Source: Elephas maximus indicus
Taxonomy: Eukaryota; Chordata; Mammalia; Proboscidea; Elephantidae
Assembly (NCBI RefSeq): GCF_024166365.1
Contig: NC_064843.1
Span: forward strand, 62,644,532 to 62,708,531
Length of the DNA stretch: 64,000 bases
Direction of reading: 5' to 3'
The position numbers and the translations under genes are program-made. This document shows, piece by piece, positions 54,883-64,000 of the stretch. The notes under the pieces were generated by a model that worked only from the letters and a program-made list of their open reading frames with translations, was not told the origin of the DNA and made no database searches. Position 1 is the first letter of the stretch; the number at the start of each line of letters is the position of its first letter.

Positions 54883-55284
54883 TAGCTTAGCCCAAGTCCT
54901 AATTTTAAAATATTACTGGTTTAAATGTCATTCTTTTTGAACAAAGTTAACCTTGAGTTATCATTTTTGCTGCCTGTGGTAGGAACACCTGGCTGTTTAT
55001 AGTCCTTATGGTGTAATTATGTAATGATTATTACTTTATGTTTAATGCTTATTGGTTTAACTCTTAAGCAAGGTGAGGCTGATGAGATTATTTAAGGGAT
55101 TTGAGTCAAACTTTATAGCCTATTCATGGTTGTGCAGTTGGAGGTTTGTTTTATTTTTAAGTCACTATAAGTCTGTTGCTGTGTATATTCATTTTTCGTT
55201 TTAAGGACTCATAACTAACTGATCAACACGTAGTTAACAACCATAGAGGTGAATCACTTTAGATACAGAGAAAACTGCAGTTGA

Positions 55285-55415
55285 AACATGGAAACCTGGG
55301 TTCTAGTCCATGAAAGTTGTATGACCGTGAGCAGGTTGCTTGCTTCCCTGAACCTTGGTTCTTCATAAATCAGAGGGCTTGACTAACGTGTAAAGTAAGG
55401 TCGCACAGATTTTCT
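55285..55415 (+). repeat. MIR fragment
   Basis: 'GAAACCTGGGTTCTAGTCC', 'TGTATGACCGTGAGCAGGTTGCTTGCTTCCCTGAACC' follow the MIR order. Confidence 0.6.
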
Positions 55416-55559
55416 CTTTTCTAGAAATAGGACTCAATGTAAAAAAAAAAAAAAAAGGGGGGGTTGAAAGTTGCAGGTTTGAAAAGCAAAAAAAAGAACA
55501 TCATTGTATCACGTTTGTGTTTCAATGTACTTTTTTTTTTTTTTTAAACCAACCCAGGG

Positions 55560-55772
55560 ACCACCTGTTAAAAATCCCTTGTTGTGGAGTCGATTCTGAC
55601 TCATAGCTACCCTACAGGCCAAAATAGAATGTCCCAAAGGGTTTCCAAGGCTATAAACCTTTGCGGAAGCAGACTGCCACGTCTTTCTCCCAAGGAGCAG
55701 CTGGTGGGTTCAAACTCCTTACCTTTTGGTTAGCAGCTGAGCGCTTGATCATTGCGACATCAGAGCTTCTCA
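55560..55772 (-). mobile_element. AfroSINE (long-middle subtype)
   Basis: Reverse complement: GAAGCTCTGATGTCGCAATGA, GCTCAGCTGCTAACCAAAAGG, a GTGGCAGTCTGCTTCCGC middle, and GTAGGGTAGCTATGAGTCAG in the tail. Confidence 0.9.
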
Positions 55773-55855
55773 CACAGGGACCCTTAACTCCAGTCATTCA
55801 AAAACTGCAACCCTGGGTAGTCACAGCTGCTTTCTCAATCCAGAAATTTCCAGGC

Positions 55856-55990
55856 TGGTAGCACAGTGGTTAAGAGCTCGGCAGCTCGTCAAAAGATTGG
55901 CAGTTCGAATCCACCAGCTGCTCCTTGGAAACCCTGTGGGACAGTTCTCTTCTGCCCTATGGGGTTGCTGTGGGCAGCAGGTTTGATTTG
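55856..55990 (+). mobile_element. AfroSINE, 3'-degraded
   Basis: GCTGGTAGCACAGTGGTTAAG, CGGCAGCTCGTCAAAAGATTGG and TGGAAACCCTGTGGGACAGTT are clear. The tail is shortened (GGGGTTGCTGTGGGCAGCAGG). Confidence 0.88.
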
Positions 55991-56756
55991 GGGCATAAAA
56001 GACAACTTACCTTTTATTAGCCCTTTTAGAGGTGGGTCGTTGCAGTGTTAGCTGGTCCAGTGACCAGGGCATTCCCTTTTCAACTGGAACATCTCTAGCC
56101 CAGTTTGCCTTAGCTATAATCACAGATAGATATAATTTTGTATTCTACTTTTTTCTTTATATATACAGTGTTTTCCCTGCATTGTCTTGAAAGTCGATAA
56201 ATTGAATCTAAAAGAGCCTAATGCAGTGACTTGTTACAGTGTGTATAGTGCCACAAGCATGGTAGAAACATATAAGTGGAATTGATTCTTACAATTATAT
56301 AAAACCATCCCTTTAAAAGGCCCATTAACCAGCCCCAGTGTTTTCAATGCCAGCATTGATTCAGAGAGAGATAACATAATAGTGCAGAAATAATTGATGC
56401 TGTGGTATTAGTTGAGTAAAGCTGAAGATAGTGTAGTGGAGAGTTGTGGTATCAAGATAAAAATAGAATGACAGGTGACTTAAAAGAGAAAACTAAGCCA
56501 GGTGGCTTTTGGACACCACCCCCACACCCTCCCACCCCCCATGTAAAAGCCTCAAAAAGTCCAGGTGAGGGGTGCAGGTGACTGATACCATGGCACTTGG
56601 GGAGGTATCCCAGGGCTGGGGGTTTTTAAGATACTGAAACAAAGATTTGTTGTATAGGAATTTCAAGGTTATCTTTCCACTAAGCCTTTCTCTGGCTTTT
56701 TATTGGAATAAATACTGGGTTTTAAGGCTTAAATGTAAAACAGACATGAAGTATTT

Positions 56757-56928
56757 AAAGTGCCCTGGTGGTACACAGTGGTTAAAGGGTTGGCGGTTGG
56801 AAACCACCAGTGGCCCCTTGGGAGGAAGATGTGGCAGTCTGCTTCCGTACAGGTTTACAGCCTAGGAAACCCTGTGGGGTTGCTAGGAGTCGGAGGAGAC
56901 TCAAGTGTCAGTGGGTTTTTGGTTGGGT
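56757..56928 (+). mobile_element. AfroSINE, diverged
   Basis: GTGCCCTGGTGGTACACAGTGG head, a GTGGCAGTCTGCTTCCG middle and a GGGGTTGCTAGGAGTCGG tail. Confidence 0.85.
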
Positions 56929-57439
56929 GAAGGATTTAGCTCACATCATGGAATTGAGGCTGGTACTTGGTGGTAGTTGAAAGAGCCTGTTGGGGTTTGG
57001 TCTCCTAAGGACTCTTTCTGGGACTGCGATGGCATCTTGTTCGGCAGTTTTACTCCACTTCCTGTCCCCTTGGCTTTGGCTGCTGCCTCCTCCTTTACCG
57101 ACCAGTTTGTCTGACCTCTTGCCTAGGTTGAATACAGGGTAAAACAGTTTACTCCTCTAGCTTACTGCCAGGCCTCACCTAAACATCACAGACAGTTAAA
57201 TCTTTACTGGTAGTACCTTCTGGGAAACAGCAGTCAGTGACAAATAATGGTAACGTTACAAAGTTATAGAAAGAAAGCCCCCAATTCAAAGTAATAGTGT
57301 TAGTCTTTATTAAATGTGAGACCGACTCTGCTTTTCAGAGATATTTTCCTAACTTAGTTACTTGGCTCTGCTAGGGCTTGTCTGGTTGGGAGCAGAGCAA
57401 GCTACCAATCTGAAGGCAGTGCTCCCACAAATCTACCTT

Positions 57440-57572
57440 GGATTATAGATTGACCTCCTCCCCTCCCCCTGGTGTCAGCTGCCTGAGGGCAGGGGCCGTG
57501 GCTGACTTGTTCACAGTAGTCTTCCGGCCGGTCGCAGGCTCTGGAAAAATATTTACTGAATGAATGAATGAG
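57440..57572 (+). repeat. L2 3' end
   Basis: 'CTGCCTGAGGGCAGGGGCCGTGGC' followed by 'AAAATATTTACTGAATGAATGAATGAG' is the L2 terminus. Confidence 0.75.
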
Positions 57573-57845
57573 CTTGTTTCCTACCCCTTTCCTACTGTAT
57601 TTCCCTATTTGCTTTGAGAGTCTAGTTCTTTTTGCCTCACGTCAGTGTCTTTTTTGCTTCCTAGACATTCCTGGTGACTGTCAGATGTTTGTGTGGGTTG
57701 AGCTTCAAACACAGCTGGTGTTTTCTGCTGCTTAGAGAGGCCGGGGAAGCACTTTGCCAAAGGCATGATTTTCGAAGATCATGTTCTAAATCTGGCTGCC
57801 TTTAACTTACGAATATAATTATAAAATTTTTCTTTCTGTATTTAG

Positions 57846-57908
57846 TGAAAAGAAGAGATTGGACTTGGAAAGGAAACTTTATGAATACAGTCAGTCTGAT
57901 ACATGCAG
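57846..57908 (+). CDS. KIZ coding exon 2
   Basis: Sixty-three bases between TATTTAG| and |GTAAGAAATG. Joined in phase 2 to exon 1 the boundary codon is AG|T (Ser). The peptide EKKRLDLERKLYEYSQSDTC follows, and the exon leaves phase 2 again with AG (an Arg or Ser codon completed in exon 3). The charged, Leu-spaced sequence fits the start of the coiled-coil part of kizuna. Both splice sites are strong. Exon 3 is not seen in the rest of the window and presumably lies further right. Confidence 0.9.
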
Positions 57909-57983
57909 GTAAGAAATGACAGTGGTGACAGTTTTGAAGCCAATTTGCATATGCTAATCAATAAAATTTAGTCTTATGTTATG

Positions 57984-58195
57984 AGGAGCCTGGGCAGCAT
58001 AAGAGGTTTTCGATCAGCTGCTAACCTAAATGTTGGTGGTTTGAATCCACCTAGCGATTCTGCAGAAGAAGGGCCTGGTGAATGGCTTCCGTAAAGACCA
58101 CAGCCAAGAAAACCCTATAAAACCGTGCTACTCTGCAACACATGGGGTTGCCATGAGCCGGTTTCAACTTGATGGCACCAGATTAATTTATGTTA
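57984..58195 (+). mobile_element. AfroSINE (long-middle subtype)
   Basis: GAGGAGCCTGGGCAGCATAAG, CAGCTGCTAACCTAAATGTTGG, a GCAGAAGAAGGGCCTGGTGAA middle, and GGGGTTGCCATGAGCCGG with CTTGATGGCACC in the tail. Confidence 0.9.
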
Positions 58196-58234
58196 TTAAT
58201 ACCATAATTGGAGTACTTTTCCCATTCTCTTATT

Positions 58235-59040
58235 TCTTTATTTTTTATTGTGATTTAGGAAAAAGTTTACATACGACATTAATTTCTCATTAAACATTTA
58301 GTACACAAAATGTTTTGTGACATTGCTTCCCAGACCCGGGATGTGCCAACACTCTTCCCTTCTCCACCCCAGGTTGCCTTTTTTTGTTTGTACAGTTTTC
58401 CTGTCCCGTCCTGCCTTCTCGTCTTTGCTTTTGGGCTGGTGTGCCCATTATCTCACATACATGATTGAACTATGAAGCACGTTCCCCACGTGTGTTACTG
58501 TTAGCCGTATAGACCTGTCTAATCTTTGGCTGGAGGGTGAACCTCAGGAGTGACTTCAGTACTGAGTTAAAAGGGTGTCCAGGCATCGTACTGTTTGGGG
58601 TTTCTGCGGTCTCTATCAGACCAGCAAGCCTGGTCTTTGTGTGTGTGTGAATTTTAATTTTGTTCTACGTATTTTTCCAGCTCTGTCTGGGACCCTGCAT
58701 TGTGATCCCTGCCAGAGCAGTCAGTGGTGGTAACCAGGCACCATCTAGTTGCTCTGGACTTAGCCTGGTGGATGGCCGCTCTCAGGCTTTTAAGTCTTCA
58801 GTTGCTACTCACCACAGTTGGGTGTAGAATATTTTCTTTACAGACTGTGTTATGCCGTTTGAGCTAGATGTCTCCTGAGATCACGGTCCCTAGCCCTTAG
58901 CCCAGGAGCTTAGTCTCTCAAGGAGTTTGATTGTGTCTGTGAAGCTTCTATGACTTTGCCGTGGTTGAGTTTTGCTGACTTCCCCCAGTATTCTTACCTT
59001 TCACCCAACCATTCTCTTAATTCTTATCTATAATAATTTG
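58235..59040 (-). mobile_element. Older L1 3' UTR, 5'-truncated
   Basis: The antisense sequence from TTTATTGTGATTTAGGAAAAAG to about 59040 follows an elephant-type L1 3' UTR, including AATCTTTGGCTGGAGGGTGAACC, GGTAACCAGGCACCATCTAG and TAGATGTCTCCTGAGATCACGG. It is a different, older subfamily from the copy at 61058. Confidence 0.7.
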
Positions 59041-59601
59041 ATATAAATACTATAGCTTAATACAAAGTAAAAATTAATACAAGATGAAAATTATTTTCAT
59101 TATTTGTTATTTGTGTTATTTCAGAGCTCTGTTTTGCGTAAATACCTTGAGAGTAAGGTGGTTATAGTGTTTTTTATATTTTTGGCCACAGTGTAAACAC
59201 ACTGAGCTTATGTAATCATTAATGTGTAATTCCCAAAGTTAATCTTTCAACAAACTGCTGTAAGCAGGGTTTCCTGGTGTCTTATTTGTTCATATATGAG
59301 AATGACTGTTAAAATTATTATGAGCAATGGATTAACATATATGTCATCCTCTTTAGGCTACTTACTCTAAATTAAAAGCAAACCTTTAATATTTTTAATT
59401 CTATTTTATGTCAGCCTGTACTTTATTCCTAACCCAAATATATGGTGTTACTTCCAATATTATTCATATGAAAAGTTTCTGGCCATGATGGCATTGAATT
59501 TATGATTTATCCATGTCACAGTATGACTGAGAAATACAAACATTTCATCCAGAAGAGAGAGGCCAAGAATTTTTAATACCAAATCAACCATTCAAAACCT
59601 A

Positions 59602-59797
59602 AACGCAACCCTGTTGCTGTCGAGTCGATTCCAATTCATAGTGACCCTATAAAAAAAAAAATATATATATATATATTTTTTTTTTCTATAGGACAGAGTA
59701 GAACTGCCCCATAGGAATTCCAAGGAGTGGCTGGTTTGAACTGCTGATCTTTTGGTTAGCAGGCAAGCGCTTAACTACTGTACCACCAGAGCTCTAA
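59602..59797 (-). mobile_element. AfroSINE containing an AT palindrome
   Basis: Reverse complement: GAGCTCTGGTGGTACAGTAG, GCTTGCCTGCTAACCAAAAGA, CTATGGGGCAGTTCTACTCT and GGGTCACTATGAATTGGAATC. An AT block of about 40 bp interrupts the tail at the CCTATAGG position. Confidence 0.92.
59652..59685. repeat. Perfect 34-bp AT palindrome
   Basis: A run of ten A, (TA)7 and ten T makes a perfectly self-complementary 34-bp sequence, flanked by repeated CTATA. It could form a cruciform. Confidence 0.9.
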
Positions 59798-59881
59798 ATC
59801 AACCATTAGGCCCACTTATTTTCTCATCCTCAAAATTATCCTTTGATTTTAAAATATAGCGTACTTCCAAAGTTACCAGTG

Positions 59882-60050
59882 AGGGGAGACCACGATCTGT
59901 CATTAGCAGCTCTAGAAGAGACAAGGGGAGACTGCCATCTGTCATTAGCAGCTCTAGAAGAGACAAGGAGAGACCGCCATCCGTCATTAGCAGCTCTAGA
60001 AGAGACAAGGGGAGACCGCCATCTGTCATTAGCAGCTCTAGAAGAGACAA
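59882..60050 (+). repeat. 42-bp minisatellite, four units, in KIZ intron 2
   Basis: The core TCTAGAAGAGACAAG recurs at 59911, 59953, 59995 and 60037, exactly 42 bases apart, with the rest of each unit (CATCTGTCATTAGCAGC type) nearly identical. Because 42 is divisible by three, frames stay open through the array on both strands. Confidence 0.97.
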
Positions 60051-60904
60051 GCACTGTCCAGGGAATGGTGGATGCTGTGGCCTCAGGAGTGGGCCCAAGT
60101 TGGAGGGGATCCATGCAGCTATGGTTTTTCTAGCTCATGGCTAGAGGGGTAGAAGATGGGGGGGTAGGCTTTTCATGCAGCTTATTCTTGGGTGCGTTCT
60201 ACTATAATGATGGAGTGGAGGTGTGAGAGAAGAAAGGAACCTTCAGCCCCTCCCCCCGAGCTGTCAGTTTGCTGAGTTCTTCTCTTTCAGCCTCTTCTTG
60301 TTTTCTGGAAGACAGGATTGATTTGCCAAAAATATGCTTTCTTAGGCTACCCATAGGATAAGATTTAAATACCTAACATGTCTGCCCCAGCGTGGTCCCC
60401 CACACCTCCCACAAGGCAGAGTCTGTGACAAAGGCTTGTGTGAGGTAGTTTACTGTAGGAAGTGGTCTCAAAAAAATGAAACAGGAGCTGGTCACAGCTG
60501 TGGGCACCTGGAGCTCGATCCCACCAAGACCTTCAGGGGACATGTAGACTGCCCCTCTGCTCCTCAGAAGTGTCCATCCAGAGCCAGAGGGGAGGAAGAG
60601 GGGTTATTTACCTCCTGGTTCTGACCCCTCTTGGTAAGAGTGGCCCCAGGAGGCGTTAACTCCTCCTCCCAGCAAAGCTCTCCGTGCTATGAACTCAGAA
60701 AAGCAGACTTGGGAAAGCAAGATACCAGGTGCAGCTGGGGCAAGGTGCTGTCAGGTTGTTGCAGCAGTGGCCGGTAGGAAAAAACGGTGAGCCAGGAAGA
60801 TGTGAGGAGGGCACCAGAGGGGTTACTACACTCTCCACTGTCTGCTTCCTGTTTATTTATCATTATCTCTTGCCTGACTGCTGCTAAAATGCTGTACTAG
60901 TTTT

Positions 60905-61057
60905 TAAGTATGACAAGCTTTTAGAGCAGTGCAGTGTTTATGCGTGTGGGCTCTGTGGCCAGGTGCCTATAAAGTATGAATATAATTATCTGAGCCTCAC
61001 CAGCTCTTAGTTATGTGGTCCCGGGAGAGTTATTTCAACATTCTGTGCCTCCATTTC
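60905..61057 (+). repeat. MIR interrupted by the L1
   Basis: 'TGTGGGCTCTGTGGCCAGG', 'TATGTGGTCCCGGGAGAGTTATTTCAACATTCTGTGCCTCCATTTC' is a forward MIR whose 3' part is cut by the L1 poly(T) at 61058. Confidence 0.65.
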
Positions 61058-64000
61058 TTTTTTTTTTTTTTTTAATAATAACTTTTATTAAGCTTCAAGT
61101 GAACGTTTACAAATCCAATCAGTCTGTCACATATAAGTTTACATACATCTCACTCCCTACTCCCACTTACTCTCCCCGTCTTGAGTCAGCCCTTTCAGTC
61201 TCTCCTTTCTTGACAATTTTGCCGGCTTCCCTCTCTCTCTATCCTCCCATCCCCCCTCCAGACAAGAGTTGCCAACACAATCTCAAGTGTACACCTGATA
61301 TAATTAGCTCACTCTTCATCAGCGTCTCTCTCCCACCCGCTGACCAGTCCCTTTCATGTCTGATGAGTTGTCTTCAGGGATGGTTCCTGTCCTGTGTCAA
61401 CAGAAGGTCTGGAGAGCATGACCGCCGGGATTCCTCCAGTCTCAGTCAGACCATTAAGTTTGGTCTTCTTATGAGAATTTGGGGTCTGCATCCCACTGCT
61501 CTCCTGCTCCCTCAGGGGTCCTCTGCTGAGCTCCCTGTCAGGGCAGTCATCGATTGTGGCCGGGCACCAACTAGTTCTTCTGGTCTCAGGATGATGTAGG
61601 TCTCTGGTTCATGTGGCCCTTTCTGTCTCTTGGGCTCTTAGTTGTCATGTGGGCTTGGTGTTCTTCATTTTCCTTTGCTCCAGGTGGGTTGAGACCAATT
61701 GCTGCATCTTAGATGGCTGCTTGTTAGCATTTAAGACCCCAGACGCCACATTTCAAAGTGGGATGCAGAATGATTTCATAATAGAATTATTTTGCCAATT
61801 GACTTAGAAGTCCCCGCAAACCATGTTCCCCAGACCCCCGCGCTTGCTCCGCTGAGCTTTGAAGCATTCATTTTATCCCGGAAACTTCTTTGCTTTTGGT
61901 CCAGTTCAATTGAGCTGACCTTCCATGTATTGAGTGTTGTCTTTCCCTTCACCTAAAGCAGTTCTTATCTACTGATTAATCAATAAAAAAACCCTCTCCC
62001 ACCCTCCCTCCCTCCCCCCCTCGTAACCACAAAAGTATGTGTTCTTCTCAGGTTTACTATTTCTCAAGATCTTATAATAGTGGTCTTATACAATATTTGT
62101 CCTTTTGCCTCTGACTCATTTCGCTCAGCATAATGCCTTCCAGGTTCCTCCATGTTATGAAATGTTTCAGAGATTCGTCACTGTTCTTTATCGATGCGTA
62201 GTATTCCATTGTGTGAATATACCATAATTTATTTACCCATTCATCCGTTGATGGACACCTTGGTTGCTTCCAACTTTTTGCTATTGTAAACAGAGCTGCA
62301 ATAAACATGGGTGTGCATATATCTGTTTGTATGAAGGCTCTTGTATCTCTAGGGTATATTCCGAGGAGTGGGATTTCTGGGTTGTATGGTAGTTCTATTT
62401 CTAACTGTTTAAGATAACGCCAGATAGATTTCCAAAGTGGTTGTACCATTTTACATTCCCACCAGCAGTGTATGAGAGTTCCAATCTCTCCGCAGCCTCT
62501 CCAACATTTATTATTTTGTGTTTTTTGGATTAATGCCAGCCTTGCTGGTGTGAGATGGAATCTCATCGTAGTTTTAATTTGCATTTCTCTAATGGCTAAT
62601 GATCGAGAGCATTTTCTCATGTATCTGTTGGCTGCCTGAATATCTTCTTTAGAGAAATGTGTGTTCATATCCTTTGCCCACTTCTTGATTGGGTTGTTTG
62701 TCTTTTTGTGGTTGAGTTTTGACAGAATCATGTAGATTTTAGAGATCAGGCGCTGGTCGGAGATGTCATAGCTGAAAATTCTTTCCCAATCTGTAGGTGG
62801 TCTTTTTACTCTTTTGGTGAAGTCTTTAGATGAGCATAGGTGTTTGATTTTTAGGAGCTCCCAGTTATCGGGTTTCTCTTCATCATTTTTGGTAATGTTT
62901 TGTATTCTGTTTATACCTTGTATTAGGGCTCCTAGGGTTGTCCCAATTTTTTCTTCCATGATCTTTATCGTTTTAGTCTTTATGTTTAGGTCTTTGATCC
63001 ACTTGGAGTTAGTTTTTGTGCATGGTGTGAGGTATGGGTCCTGTTTCATTTTTTTGCAAATGGATATCCAGTTATGCCAGCACCATTTGTTAAAAAGGCT
63101 GTCTTTTCCCCAGTTAATTGACACTGGTCCTTTGTCAAATATCAGCTGCTCATACGTGGATGGATCTATGTCTGGGTTCTCAATTCTGTTCCATTGGTCT
63201 ATGTGTCTGTTGTTGTACCAATACCAGGCTGTTTTGACTACTGTGGCTGTATAATAGGTTCTGAAGTCAGGTAAGGTGAGGCCTCCCACTTTCTTCTTCT
63301 TTTTCAGTAGTGCTTTGCTTATCCGGGGCTTCTTTCCCTTCCATATGAAATTGGTGATTTGTTTCTCTATCCCCTTAAAATATGACATTGGAATTTGGAT
63401 CGGAAGTGCGTTAAATGTATAGATGGCTTTTGGTAGAATAGACATTTTTACTATGTTAAGTCTTCCTATCCATGAGCAAGGTATGTTTTTCCACTTAAGT
63501 ATGTCCTTTTGAATTTCTTGTAGTAGAGCTTTGTAGTTTTCTTTGTATAGGTCTTTTACATCCTTGGTAAGATTTATTCCTAAGTATCTTATCTTCTTGG
63601 GGGCTACCGTGAATGGTATTGATTTGGTTATTTCCTCTTCGGTGTTCTTTTTGTTGATGTAGAGGAATCCAAGTGATTTTTGTATGTTTATTTTATAACC
63701 TGAGACTCTGCCAAACTCTTCGATTAGTTTCAGTAGTTTTCTGGAGGATTCCTTAGGGTTTTCTGTGTATATAATCATGTCATCTGCAAATAGTGATAAC
63801 TTTACTTCTTCCTTGCCAATCCGGATACCTTTTATTTCTTTGTCTAGCCTGATTGCCCTGGCTAAGACTTCCAACACGATGTTGAATAAGAGCGGTGATA
63901 AAGGGCATCCTTGTCTGGTTCCCGTTCTCAAGGGAAATGCTTTCAGGTTCTCTCCATTTAGAGTGATATTGGCTGTTGGCTTTGCATAGATGCCCTTTAT
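61058..64000 (-). mobile_element. Young L1, antisense in KIZ intron 2, 3' end to window edge
   Basis: On the minus strand the element enters from beyond 64000 inside ORF2, ends ORF2 at 62072, has a 3' UTR of about 1 kb and an A tail (T16 at 61058-61073). The ORF is uninterrupted in the window and the sequence is very close to the L1 at 28905-31271, so both belong to one recent subfamily. The 5' end and the far TSD lie outside. Confidence 0.93.
62069..64000 (-). CDS. L1 ORF2 (reverse transcriptase domain to C-terminus), open to window edge
   Basis: ORF2p is the endonuclease/reverse transcriptase that copies L1 RNA into nicked DNA. Here more than 640 codons are open without a stop. The frame has no break at 63931-64000, so the first Met of the listed part is not the true start. 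The RT box [15 protein letters not shown] has both catalytic aspartates, a [10 protein letters not shown] segment follows, and the cysteine-rich [18 protein letters not shown] region lies near the C-terminus. It ends CIRPLL, using a TAA that the copy at 30113 has as GAA. The endonuclease domain and ORF1 cannot be judged from this window. Confidence 0.88.

Larger units (their letters stand above)
52961..57845 (+). other. KIZ intron 1
   Basis: A 4885-bp GT-AG intron. It opens in the CpG island, includes the 20-bp minisatellite (53121-53380), an L2 and four AfroSINEs, and ends TTTCTTTCTGTATTTAG before exon 2. Segments 53384-54129 and 56930-57430 hold nothing I recognise. Confidence 0.8.
57909..64000 (+). 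other. KIZ intron 2 (partial, continues past the window)
   Basis: The intron begins GTAAGA and has no acceptor plus exon that I recognise up to 64000. It holds a SINE, an old L1 3' UTR, another SINE with an AT palindrome, a 42-bp minisatellite, a MIR and the start of a long antisense L1. The interval 60060-60900 is GC-moderate with no repeat or exon recognised. Confidence 0.7.

Noticed and set aside
59843-60133. 96-aa open frame on + (and two on -) across the 42-bp repeat
   Set aside because: It exists because the unit length is a multiple of three; no start context, splice sites or homology support it.
57909-61057. KIZ exon 3 in the right part of the window
   Set aside because: I looked for an acceptor followed by Lys/Leu-rich coiled-coil coding sequence that continues the phase-2 codon and found none; it probably lies beyond 64000.
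62814-63254. 146-aa open frame on + inside the young L1 (similar one at 30873-31322)
   Set aside because: It is the antisense of conserved L1 ORF2 codons and recurs in each L1 copy; no evidence of its own expression.

Overview
This window is nuclear DNA from a placental mammal, almost certainly an afrotherian of the elephant, hyrax or manatee group. About two dozen copies of a tRNA-headed SINE share one tail (core GGGTCGCTATGAGTCGGAA...GACTCGACGGCA, often ending in (AAC)n). That is the AfroSINE type, and the same tail lies at the 3' end of an RTE/BovB-type LINE at 26340-26860. Placental-wide MIR, L2 and old L1 remnants and young lineage-specific L1 copies are also present. The SINEs do not separate elephant from its closest relatives.

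Only one protein-coding gene is supported. The + strand carries the first two coding exons of KIZ (kizuna centrosomal protein): exon 1 at 52872-52960 and exon 2 at 57846-57908. Both introns have GT-AG ends and the phases match. The rest of the gene lies past the right edge. Its promoter is a very GC-rich CpG island (about 52330-52960) with a 138-bp tandem duplication and arrays of GC boxes. Intron 1 begins with thirteen 20-bp minisatellite units.

Layout: 1-5.9 kb is mostly unremarkable intergenic DNA. 5.9-13.1 kb is a cluster of CpG-rich stretches interleaved with AT-rich, homeobox-site-rich blocks, which looks like a developmental regulatory domain or non-coding-RNA promoter rather than a protein gene. 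13.1-19.2 kb holds SINEs, an MLT1-type LTR and an old L1. 19.2-24.9 kb is a decayed hAT/ZMYM-type transposase gene broken by an L1 and a SINE. 25-28 kb holds old L1, MIR and RTE. 28-33.6 kb is an old L1 split by a younger antisense L1 that carries a 3' transduction. 35.3-38.1 kb holds three L1 3' ends, two of them at the same target sequence. 40.3-47.55 kb is a nearly complete but inactivated ERVL-type provirus on the minus strand (LTR-gag-pro-RT-RNaseH-IN-dUTPase-LTR). 47.5-52.3 kb is KIZ-upstream DNA. 52.3-64 kb is KIZ. The right edge is a young L1 lying antisense in KIZ intron 2, with its ORF2 open as far as the window shows.

No CRISPR array, operon, tRNA gene or rRNA gene is present. The most informative material is the nested-insertion history: target-site duplications (TSDs), a 3' transduction, a 3'-truncated L1, reuse of one target site, and a template-switch-like duplication inside the provirus. 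The CpG-rich non-coding domain and the structured KIZ promoter and intron are also of interest.
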